Origin: an uncultured Chloroflexota bacterium
Lineage (GTDB): Bacteria > Chloroflexota > Dehalococcoidia > UBA3495
Direction: 5' to 3'
NCBI GenBank assembly: GCA_913031095.1
Contig: CAJWGH010000022.1
Span: 1-9,440, forward strand
Length of the DNA: 9,440 nt
Both the position numbers and the translations under genes were made by a program. Shown here one piece after another: positions 1 through 6,135 of the stretch. Positions within the stretch are counted from its first letter, which is position 1; each line of letters starts with the position of its first letter. Below the pieces are notes generated by a model. It worked only from the letters and a program-made list of their open reading frames with translations, was not told the origin of the DNA and did no database searches.

Positions 1-38
1 TGGCCGATCGTAGCAAGAATGCCACCAACGCTGTTTAA
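1..38 (+). CDS. possible 3' tail of an upstream coding region
   Basis: Frame 3 is open from the window edge to a TAA at 36-38 and would encode an 11-residue tail, ADRSKNATNAV. Frame 1 is also open, to a TGA at 52-54, so the choice between them is not secure. Either would place an upstream gene within about 35 bp of the nitroreductase start, and no convincing promoter fits in the gap. The nitroreductase therefore probably belongs to a transcript that begins outside the window. This is a weak call made from an open frame and codon appearance only. Confidence 0.25.
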   Translation, partial: ADRSKNATNAV

Positions 39-72
39 CCTAACACCGAAATGAATAATTTGGAGAACCAGA

Positions 73-690
73 ATGACTACTGCAGACCGGTTAACCATGT
101 CCCTTGGCGAAGCGATGTTCACGCAACGAGCCATCCGACGCCTTAAGCCCGACCCCATTCCAGACGAAGTCATGCGCGACATCATGGAGTCGGCCATCCG
201 CGCCCCCAATGGTGGTAATACCCAACAGTGGCACTTCATCGTTTTGAAAGATGCCGACAAACGTAAGCAGATGGGTGAGTTGTACCATGAGGCCTGGTGG
301 GCCAAACGCAAGGACCAGGGAATCATGGGGCCTGAAGACATTCCTCCCGGCAAGAACTCCCAGCGTTCAGCGATGCGGCTGGCCAATGAGTTCGGTGATG
401 CACCTGTGATGGTCTTTATCTGCGCTTTAGCCAAGGGGGGCGCTAACGGCATAATACCTTCATCTCAGAACCTGCTGCTTGCTGCCAGGGCCCACGGTAT
501 CGGCGGCACTATAGCCACCCTGCACGAAGTGGTGGACCAGCGCGTCAAGAAACTGCTAAACATTCCGGAAACCGCTGAGATAGTTTATTGCATGCCTTTA
601 GGCTATCCGCGGGGCGAGTTTGGTTCGGTTAGCCGTAAACCTTTAGAAGAGGTATGTGGCATCGACAGTTGGGATGTTCCTTATAAATAA
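73..690 (+). CDS. nitroreductase-family FMN oxidoreductase
   Basis: A 205-aa protein of the nitroreductase fold, which uses FMN and NAD(P)H to reduce nitro groups, quinones, enones or flavins, usually as a cytoplasmic homodimer. Visible family signatures, in order, are: the N-terminal arginine pair of the FMN phosphate site (R19, R22/R23 in FTQRAIRRLKPDPI); the A-P-x-G-G-N-x-Q-x-W segment at 44-53; the SSQNLLLAARAHGIGGT helix and glycine turn at 130-146; and the C-terminal GYP...RKPLEEV at 177-194 that closes over the flavin. The ATG at 73 follows GGAGA (62-66) at a 6-nt spacing, which favours it over the ATG at 97. The stop is 26 bp before the HpaB-family gene, so the two are probably co-transcribed. 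Substrate unknown; a role in supplying reduced flavin to the neighbour is only a possibility. Confidence 0.88.
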   Translation: MTTADRLTMSLGEAMFTQRAIRRLKPDPIPDEVMRDIMESAIRAPNGGNTQQWHFIVLKDADKRKQMGELYHEAWWAKRKDQGIMGPEDIPPGKNSQRSAMRLANEFGDAPVMVFICALAKGGANGIIPSSQNLLLAARAHGIGGTIATLHEVVDQRVKKLLNIPETAEIVYCMPLGYPRGEFGSVSRKPLEEVCGIDSWDVPYK

Positions 691-705
691 CCGCCATTAA
701 AGGCC

Positions 706-710
706 GGAGG
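706..710 (+). promoter_or_regulatory. strong ribosome binding site for the HpaB-family gene
   Basis: GGAGG lies 6 nt before the ATG at 717, inside the 26-bp gap after the nitroreductase stop. It fixes the start and implies high, independent translation within a shared transcript. Confidence 0.8.
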
Positions 711-716
711 AAGTAG

Positions 717-2174
717 ATGGCGGTTCGAACCGGCAAACAGTTCTTGGAAGGTCTAAGGGACGGTCGGGAGGTCTGGTTAGAGGGTGAGCGATTGGTAGAT
801 GTCACCACACACGCCAAAACTGCCCGCATGGCAAAAACGCTAGCCGACATCTACGATCTCCAACATACACCGGAGTACCACGACAATATGACTTTCGAGT
901 CGCCAAGTAGTGGAGACCCGGTGGCTCTGTCCTACTTGGTTCCCGAAACTCAAAAAGACCTTATGCGCCGCCGGGGCGCCCTCGAGATCGTTGCTCAGTC
1001 TTGCCACGGCATGTTGGGGCGCACCCCGGATTATGTGAACATCCAGGTAACCGCATCCCGCCAGTTAGCCCATCTCTACGGGCTGAAAGATCAGCGGTAT
1101 GCAGACAACCTCCGGAACTACCACGAGTTTGTGCGAGAACATGACCTGTGCCTTACCCATGCCTTTGGTCACCCTCAGGTCAATCGTTCATTGAGTTTGG
1201 CCGAACAGATTGAGCCGTACACTGCGGTGGGTGTTGTTGACCGTACCAACGAGGGAGTCATCGTAAGGGGCGCTAAGCAATTGGCTACATTAGCGCCGTT
1301 CTCCGACGAGATATTCGCTCCCGTCTACCGGCCTCTGCGCCCAGATAACGAAGAAGACCGCAAGCACTGCATCGGGTTTGCAATTCCTGTGGCAACTCCC
1401 GGTCTCAGGTTCCTTTGTCGCCCCAGCCATGACATGGGTCGGCCGTTGGCGGACTATCCGCTATCGGGCCAGTACGATGAGATGGACGCTCTTGCCATTT
1501 TCGATGACGTGCTGATTCCCTGGGAGCGAGTGTTCATTTACGACGACGTTGAATTAGCCAACATGACGGTCCAGAAGGTTACTTTGTGGCGGCAATACAT
1601 GCAGCAGGTGGCGGTCAAGAATATAGCCAAACTGGAGTTTATCTTAGGCATCGTTCATGGCATCACCAATGCCATTGGCATCGGGCAGTACGCGCATGTA
1701 CAGGAAAAGAACTCAGAGGTTATCGATATTCTGGAAACGGTTCGTGCCTATATGAGGGCGGCAGAAGCTGACGCCGCGCCGTACGAAGGTGAAGGATTGT
1801 GGCCTGCTGCCGAGCCGTGGATTGCGATGCGGCATTGGTATCCGGATGCCTACGCTAGAGTGGCGGCTATAGTGGAACAATTGGCTGCTGGTGGGTTGAT
1901 GCTCACCCCGACGGAAAAGGATATGCTGGGGCCTCTGGCTGGAGATATCGACAAGTTCTACCAAGGAACATCCATCAACGCCAAGAAACGAGTTCAGTTG
2001 TTCAGGCTGGCCTGGGACCTGATCGGCACCCAGTTTGGTTCTCGCCAAACACTATACGAGCGTTTCTTTAATGGGGATGTGGTGCAACTCCGCCAACGCC
2101 GCTACGCTACTTATGACTATTCCCGCGCCGACGAGTCGCTGGAGTTGTTCATGCAGGAATTAGAGAACCGTTAG
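717..2174 (+). CDS. HpaB-family flavin-dependent monooxygenase (4-hydroxyphenylacetate 3-hydroxylase type)
   Basis: A 485-aa protein matching the large subunit of two-component phenol ortho-hydroxylases (HpaB, PheA, TftD relatives), which use free FADH2 and O2 to hydroxylate phenolic substrates. The N-terminal domain carries the hallmark GMLGRTPDYVN at 98-108; R102 and Y106 have the same R-x3-Y spacing as the substrate-binding Arg and Tyr of HpaB. The EHDLCLTHAF segment (141-150) supplies the likely partner histidine H148. The C-terminal domain has the flavin/tetramer region at 414-449 (AKKRVQLFRLAWDLIGTQFG). Length is normal for the family. The ATG at 717 has an excellent GGAGG (706-710) 6 nt upstream. 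No hpaC-type flavin reductase is in the window; the preceding nitroreductase is the only flavin enzyme nearby. Family members also include 4-hydroxybutyryl-CoA dehydratases, but the Fe-S cysteines of that branch are not evident. True substrate unknown. Confidence 0.9.
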   Translation: MAVRTGKQFLEGLRDGREVWLEGERLVDVTTHAKTARMAKTLADIYDLQHTPEYHDNMTFESPSSGDPVALSYLVPETQKDLMRRRGALEIVAQSCHGMLGRTPDYVNIQVTASRQLAHLYGLKDQRYADNLRNYHEFVREHDLCLTHAFGHPQVNRSLSLAEQIEPYTAVGVVDRTNEGVIVRGAKQLATLAPFSDEIFAPVYRPLRPDNEEDRKHCIGFAIPVATPGLRFLCRPSHDMGRPLADYPLSGQYDEMDALAIFDDVLIPWERVFIYDDVELANMTVQKVTLWRQYMQQVAVKNIAKLEFILGIVHGITNAIGIGQYAHVQEKNSEVIDILETVRAYMRAAEADAAPYEGEGLWPAAEPWIAMRHWYPDAYARVAAIVEQLAAGGLMLTPTEKDMLGPLAGDIDKFYQGTSINAKKRVQLFRLAWDLIGTQFGSRQTLYERFFNGDVVQLRQRRYATYDYSRADESLELFMQELENR

Positions 2175-2608
2175 CCGGCAAACAGATCCTTTACCTTTGT
2201 CAGAAAGGAGCGCTTGCCGCCGCTTTCCAGGAACTTGGTCCACGACGTTTCGGCAGAGTCAGTGCGCTTTAGGTCTTGGACTCGTTGTCTCATGACCTCC
2301 AGGACCTGCTTCTCTTCACCTGCGTCCAGCCAGTAACCATGTTCGTGCTTGCAATGGTCTATAGGCAGGTTGTTAGCCCGGTAATTGAAGGTCTCCATCT
2401 GCTCGTTGCAGTGTGGACATGAGATGTCGCTCTCTCGGCGGGCATATTCGATCATCCCCTTTCGGGTGTCGTCGTCCATTGAATGGTCTTCCAGTTGGTC
2501 TAGCTCATGGAAGTCCAGCCACAGACCTTTACATTCGGGGCAATGATCGACGTCAATATCTTTGAATTTCTTTTCGTCCAGAGGTATGTCACAACGTGGG
2601 CAGTTCAA
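2171..2608 (-). CDS. double zinc-ribbon (TFIIB-type) protein
   Basis: A 145-aa cytoplasmic protein with two tandem zf-TFIIB-like ribbons. Ribbon 1 is complete: C3-P-R-C6, then DHCPECKGLWLD with C23 and C26. Ribbon 2 has C64-P-H-C67 and then DHCKHEHGYWLD, where C86 remains but the expected fourth cysteine is replaced and H88 or H90 may act instead. Both ribbons end in the W-L-D family signature. The tail is a short basic/amphipathic helix (KRSFLTKVKDLF). The start is TTG at 2606-2608, supported by GAGGA (2615-2619) 6 nt upstream. The stop overlaps the stop of the convergent monooxygenase gene by 4 bp. Proteins of this family are mostly uncharacterised and are presumed to bind zinc and protein or nucleic acid. 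It has its own candidate promoter and is probably unrelated in function to the genes around it. Confidence 0.85.
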   Translation of the reverse strand: MNCPRCDIPLDEKKFKDIDVDHCPECKGLWLDFHELDQLEDHSMDDDTRKGMIEYARRESDISCPHCNEQMETFNYRANNLPIDHCKHEHGYWLDAGEEKQVLEVMRQRVQDLKRTDSAETSWTKFLESGGKRSFLTKVKDLFAG

Positions 2609-2655
2609 TCAGGTTCCTCGCTAAATCGTCAGGCGGATTCAAGACATGTTTGGTC

Positions 2656-2684
2656 AGGATAGCACAGCTATATTCGGCGGTTAA
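2656..2684 (-). promoter_or_regulatory. candidate sigma70-type promoter for the zinc-ribbon gene
   Basis: On the minus strand, TTAACC (2684-2679) is followed after 17 nt by TATCCT (2661-2656), which is preceded by TGC, an extended -10. Each hexamer matches 4 of 6 consensus bases. Predicted transcription starts near 2649, giving a leader of about 40 nt before the TTG start. This sits in the 123-bp gap between the crotonase stop and the zinc-ribbon start. Confidence 0.42.
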
Positions 2685-2724
2685 ACCATGCTATTAAAAT
2701 ACGTCGTGACCGAAGATTTGGATG

Positions 2725-2737
2725 AGCTAGTCTAGCT
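2725..2737. repeat. 13-bp perfect palindrome over the crotonase stop codon
   Basis: AGCTAG-T-CTAGCT is perfectly symmetric around 2731 and includes the crotonase stop codon. The one-base centre makes it a poor RNA hairpin, so it would act, if at all, as a duplex protein-binding site. CTAG, usually scarce in bacterial DNA, occurs twice. No function can be assigned. Confidence 0.4.
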
Positions 2738-3547
2738 GCCAATGAACTTGGGTGCACGCTTCTCTAAGAATGCCTGCACGGCTTCGGTCTGGTCGGCAGT
2801 CCCGCGGGTTGCGTCGTTAGCTTGATGCTCGGTCTCAATGACCTTGTTTAGATCCGGATAATGGCTGTTCAACAGCGACTTGGTTGCCTTCACGGCCAGT
2901 GGTGGGTTGGCGGCTATCTCTTGGGCCAACTCCTCTACTTTGCCCATCAATTCATCTGCTGGTAATACGTCGTTGACTAACCCTTTGGTTAGTGCCCATT
3001 GGGCGTCGTAAACCCTCCCGGTGTAGGCCATCTCGGCTGCGATCCCCGGCCCTGCCAATGCTCCGAGTATCTCAGATACTCCTGCGTCCGGAACGAGAGA
3101 ACGCTTCACGAAGACAGAAGTGAACCTGGCCGCGTCTGCAGCAAGTCTGATATCGCAGGATAATGCGATTCCGAGTCCTGCTCCAGCGGCCACGCCGTTA
3201 ATTGCCGCGATCACCGGCTGGGGGATCTCACGGATGCGGGGCGCAAGGCGCATGATTATAGATGGACCCGGATCTGGCTTATTTGGGTCTCTGTTTCCAC
3301 CTTGGGCCATGCGGGTAGGCATCTCCCCTACATCGGCGCCTGAGCAGAACCCTCGGCCAGCGCCTGTTAAGACGACTACCCTGATATCTGGGAACTCGCC
3401 AGCCAACGTGTCCAGGGAATCGTGTAATTCCTGCGTCATCTGATGGTTGAGTGCGTTCAGCCGGTCGGGGCGCTGCAAGGTGATCACAGCGATGTGGCCG
3501 TGGCGCTCCAAAGCTATGTGCTGGGGTTCAGTGGTGGTGATGGCCAT
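2732..3547 (-). CDS. enoyl-CoA hydratase/isomerase (crotonase) family protein
   Basis: A 271-aa crotonase-fold protein acting on an acyl-CoA thioester. The oxyanion-hole segments are clear: GAGRGFCSGADV at 62-73 and INGVAAGAGLGIALSCDIRLA at 116-136. The C-terminal ALTKGLVNDVLPADEL and FLEKRAPKF segments are also typical. The two catalytic glutamates of enoyl-CoA hydratase (rat E144 and E164) align with G126 and F146, so classical hydration is unlikely. D154 in the LVPDAG turn, as in PaaG-like and isomerase-type members, may be catalytic; isomerase, thioesterase or lyase activity is possible. The ATG at 3545-3547 has AAGGA (3555-3559) 7 nt upstream, inside the end of the MetE-like gene, which it overlaps by 20 bp. 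It is the last gene of the dipeptidase operon. Family certain, reaction not. Confidence 0.9.
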   Translation of the reverse strand: MAITTTEPQHIALERHGHIAVITLQRPDRLNALNHQMTQELHDSLDTLAGEFPDIRVVVLTGAGRGFCSGADVGEMPTRMAQGGNRDPNKPDPGPSIIMRLAPRIREIPQPVIAAINGVAAGAGLGIALSCDIRLAADAARFTSVFVKRSLVPDAGVSEILGALAGPGIAAEMAYTGRVYDAQWALTKGLVNDVLPADELMGKVEELAQEIAANPPLAVKATKSLLNSHYPDLNKVIETEHQANDATRGTADQTEAVQAFLEKRAPKFIGS

Positions 3548-4607
3548 GTTGGTGTCCTTCGGTACGACCCATTAGCTGGTCTCTGGCGATCTGAGAGCCT
3601 CGGAACAAAGCGGAAAGCTTGGCCCGGGCCGTAGACTGGCTTAGCAGGGTCAATCCGCAATCTGGAGCGGCCTGGATCTTCTCCGGATCATGGTGTTCGG
3701 CTGCGGCCAATAGCCTAAGCGCTACCAGCTCGGCATTCTCAACCTCAGGATTGGAGTTGTCTATGCAGCCGAATAGCACCGTCTTAGAAGGGCAGACCTG
3801 TAATAGTGCAGGATCTAACTGCGGGGCTTCGAACTCCAGGGCCAACTGGTCGATCTTGGAACGGTCCAGTTCGGCCAATATCTGCGGATAGCTGGGTTTG
3901 ATAGGACGCTCCACTCCGGGCATGGCGTAACTGTAGCAGATGTGAACGGCGCTCTTCGCGCGCAGCCCGTCAGCGCAGCGATCCAGAGCCTCGATTCCCC
4001 ACTCAGCGACCTTTTCAGGGTATCTGCTGAACACCGGCTCGTCGAACTGAATCACTGCAGGTCCCAGAGCATCCAAGGCCTTCGCTTCCTGGCTGATGGC
4101 GTCGGCTACCGCCAACGCAAACGTCCGTTCATCCTCGTAGTAAGCATCAAATGTGGAATCGACTACAGTCATAGGGCCAGGCAGGGTCACTTTGACAGGA
4201 GAGGTGGTGTTGGTCAATAGGAAACGGAGGTCGTCAACCGCAATTGGACCCGCCCATTTTACCGGCCCCGTACAGCGTCCGACTTGGGCCAGGCGGCGAC
4301 CGTCGCGGATCCATTTCTCCTCTAGAGTGTCATAGTCGAATCCGCCTAGTTGGGAGGTGATATGAGTAAGGTAAGATTTACGGCGTTGTTCGCCGTCGCT
4401 GATGATTCGGACGCCTGCAGTCTCTTGGTCGTAGATGGCTAACCGGACTGCGTCGTTCTGCGCTTCCAGCAGGTCTTGGCCGGACAACAGCCAGTCGGCG
4501 CCAGCGCCGTGGTGGTCAGATCCTTTGGCGTCAAGTGATGATTGCCGGTAAAGCCAAGGAGGCTTGGGCATGCTGCCGACCACGGTAGTTTCGAAGGGCT
4601 CAGCCAT
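3528..4607 (-). CDS. single-barrel MetE-like zinc methyltransferase (cobalamin-independent methionine synthase family)
   Basis: A 359-aa protein equal to the catalytic C-terminal barrel of MetE, lacking the N-terminal folate-side half of the roughly 750-aa enzyme. The zinc site is intact: H222-x-C224 (VHICYS), E258 (LALEFEAP) and C317 (PDCGL). Other family marks are VVGSMP at 9-14 (S12, thiol-substrate site), SDGEQRR at 70-76, TLPGP at 141-145 and QFDEP at 187-191 (D189 matches the homocysteine amino-group ligand). Relatives include archaeal and core-MetE methionine synthases and epoxyalkane:coenzyme M transferase, so the general role is activating a thiol for alkyl or methyl transfer. The start overlaps the dipeptidase stop as TAATG, indicating translational coupling; no strong SD is visible. 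The extreme C-terminus is GHQHGHHHH, unusual for the family, and lies over the crotonase start. Context argues for a catabolic role rather than housekeeping methionine synthesis, but this is inference. Confidence 0.85.
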   Translation of the reverse strand: MAEPFETTVVGSMPKPPWLYRQSSLDAKGSDHHGAGADWLLSGQDLLEAQNDAVRLAIYDQETAGVRIISDGEQRRKSYLTHITSQLGGFDYDTLEEKWIRDGRRLAQVGRCTGPVKWAGPIAVDDLRFLLTNTTSPVKVTLPGPMTVVDSTFDAYYEDERTFALAVADAISQEAKALDALGPAVIQFDEPVFSRYPEKVAEWGIEALDRCADGLRAKSAVHICYSYAMPGVERPIKPSYPQILAELDRSKIDQLALEFEAPQLDPALLQVCPSKTVLFGCIDNSNPEVENAELVALRLLAAAEHHDPEKIQAAPDCGLTLLSQSTARAKLSALFRGSQIARDQLMGRTEGHQHGHHHH

Positions 4608-5722
4608 TAGGCCATGACCCTACGGAAAAAGTCCAAGGCATTGCCCCCTACGATCTTCTTGACGTCGGCGTCTGAATACCCTCGGCGGATCAGCCCTCGA
4701 ATGATGTTTTTTCCGTCAGCCGGGGATTCCAGACCGTTCAGGTAGGGGGCAGGAAGTTCGTCGAGGTTCCTTCCCAGCATGTAGTGCTGGAAGATCACGT
4801 GGTCACCGATGACGGTATCTGTGCCGATGCCAACATGGTCGATGCCGATCAACTTCACCATGTAATCGTAATGGTCTAGTACGCACTCGATATCCTGCTC
4901 AGGGTCGTCGCTGAGGGCGTTTGGAACGGCGGTGATGCAAACCAGCCCGCCTTTGGCGGCGCAGGTTTTTAGTTCCTCATCCTTCCGGGTGCGCCTGGTG
5001 GGCCGCAGAGCGTAGGCAGCATTGTGACTGAAAACCACTGGGGTTTTGGAGAATTCTATGGCATCCATCACGGTAGGTGTTGATGCGTGAGATAGGTCTA
5101 TGGCCATGCCGATATCGTTCATGCGGTGGATGACTTCGATCCCGAACTCACTAAGGCCACCGGGGTTCCGTTCATACATGCCATCGCCGATGTAGTTCTT
5201 TCGGTTGTAGGTAATGCCCGCAAGCCTTACACCTAAAGAATGGAGCTGGTCCAACCTATCTATTCGGCTTCCGATAGGTAGATGTTCCAAGGTGGGCATG
5301 AACCCTACCTTTTTAGCCTGCTTCGCTGCCAGAATCTCGTCGGCATTGCCCACCCGCACCACGTTCTCCTGTGCCTGAACATCGGCTAACATCATGCCTA
5401 CTTCGCTCGCAACATCTTCGTACTCGACGAATGACATCTCCGTGGCATTCTGTAGAGCTCCGAACACGTTGGCAGTGGTTACAGTAGACCAGCCGCCGTG
5501 GGCAACTGCCTCGAAGCCCCAGGAATACCGGTTAGTGCGGAGAAAGTCGATTAACCGGTCCATCGCTTCTGGTAATACGAAAGGATGTTGATGGACGTCG
5601 ATCATGCACGCTTCATCGGCTAGGCCTTCAAACCGAACCTGCTCTTCGGCGTTCAGGGGAACGATGGCAGAGGGTACCCGGCCAATCTCTTTAGACATAG
5701 GAAAGTCACTGATGCTGACCAT
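4607..5722 (-). CDS. M19 membrane-dipeptidase-family metallohydrolase
   Basis: A 371-aa member of peptidase family M19 (renal dipeptidase type) in the amidohydrolase superfamily: a TIM-barrel enzyme with two metals that cleaves dipeptides or similar amides. Expected ligands are visible: H44-x-H46 on strand 1 (IDVHQHP), bridging E145 (TLEHLP), H211 (DLSHAS), H232 (FSHNAA; 21 residues after H211, as in the human enzyme) and D301 (GIGTD). The RPTRR stretch at 239-243 matches the substrate-binding arginine loop. The usual H-x-D of strand 1 is H-x-H here. There is no signal peptide or membrane segment, so it is cytoplasmic despite the family name. The ATG at 5720-5722 follows AGAGGAA (5731-5725), with a promoter at 5762-5790. 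It is the first gene of a coupled operon with the MetE-like and crotonase genes. Substrate unknown; many bacterial members act on non-peptide amides. Confidence 0.9.
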   Translation of the reverse strand: MVSISDFPMSKEIGRVPSAIVPLNAEEQVRFEGLADEACMIDVHQHPFVLPEAMDRLIDFLRTNRYSWGFEAVAHGGWSTVTTANVFGALQNATEMSFVEYEDVASEVGMMLADVQAQENVVRVGNADEILAAKQAKKVGFMPTLEHLPIGSRIDRLDQLHSLGVRLAGITYNRKNYIGDGMYERNPGGLSEFGIEVIHRMNDIGMAIDLSHASTPTVMDAIEFSKTPVVFSHNAAYALRPTRRTRKDEELKTCAAKGGLVCITAVPNALSDDPEQDIECVLDHYDYMVKLIGIDHVGIGTDTVIGDHVIFQHYMLGRNLDELPAPYLNGLESPADGKNIIRGLIRRGYSDADVKKIVGGNALDFFRRVMA

Positions 5723-5743
5723 ATTTCCTCTTTCTATCCAACG

Positions 5744-5786
5744 CTCTGGAAAGTGATCAAAAGTGTAATTTAGGCCCGTTCCAGAG
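5744..5786. repeat. 8-bp inverted repeat bracketing the dipeptidase promoter
   Basis: CTCTGGAA (5744-5751) and TTCCAGAG (5779-5786) are perfect inverted copies separated by 27 bp. One arm overlaps the -35 box and the other lies just beyond the predicted start site. The arms could be half-sites for a repressor, but an 8-bp match at this spacing is expected a few times by chance in a window this size. Confidence 0.4.
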
Positions 5787-5790
5787 TCAA
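5762..5790 (-). promoter_or_regulatory. sigma70-type promoter of the dipeptidase operon
   Basis: On the minus strand TTGACT (5790-5785, 5 of 6 consensus) is followed after exactly 17 nt by TACACT (5767-5762, 4 of 6). Transcription would start near 5755, leaving a leader of about 33 nt with the AGAGGAA ribosome site. It lies in the 78-bp gap after the 102-aa gene, so the operon can be expressed independently of the transporter unit. Confidence 0.65.
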
Positions 5791-5800
5791 CGGTGATGCG

Positions 5801-6109
5801 CTAGTTAACTGAGATGGCTGCTCCGGCGCCCTTGGTCTGTTCATTGACGAGGAACGACGCGCTGTCCTTTCCCCTAGATGTCTCTAAGTCGGCGTCGAAA
5901 CGCTGTCCACCGATGGTACCAATGAGTTCGTAGCGCTGCTCGGTATGGAGCCGGCCCTCATATTCAGAGCTCTTGACGTTCCGCTCTGTTTCTCCCGCCA
6001 GGTACATCTCCACTGCCTGAACCATCAATTCCTGGGATTCCTCTTGTCCCAAATATGATGAAGCTTTCAGAAATACGTAACCCCAACGGATCCCATTGTG
6101 TTCCAACAT
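5801..6109 (-). CDS. hypothetical protein, 102 aa
   Basis: I do not recognise this protein. It is a soluble, acidic-to-neutral 102-aa chain with no signal peptide, membrane helix or cysteine. The first half looks helical (EESQELMVQAVEMYLAG, about 23-39). The second half looks like beta strands (YELIGTIGGQRFDADLE, about 60-76, then SASFLVNEQ), which suggests a small alpha/beta fold. It fills most of the space between the transporter and the dipeptidase operon, has no competing frame, and starts 26 bp after the transporter stop, so it is probably the second gene of the transporter unit. ATG is at 6107-6109. The best upstream AGGAG is about 13 nt away, which is long, and an in-frame TAA lies just above it, so the start cannot move far upstream. 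A second ATG at codon 29 has AGGA 5 nt upstream and would be an alternative start. Confidence 0.6.
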   Translation of the reverse strand: MLEHNGIRWGYVFLKASSYLGQEESQELMVQAVEMYLAGETERNVKSSEYEGRLHTEQRYELIGTIGGQRFDADLETSRGKDSASFLVNEQTKGAGAAISVN

Positions 6110-6135
6110 GTTTGCCTGGAAACTCCTAATATTCT

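Noticed and set aside
34..61. TTTAAC...TAATTT as a promoter for the nitroreductase
   Set aside because: Transcription would begin after the ribosome binding site, only a few bases before the start codon; a shared upstream transcript is more likely.
1713..2048. A 111-codon minus-strand frame under the monooxygenase
   Set aside because: It lies wholly inside a well-supported gene on the other strand and shows no motif.
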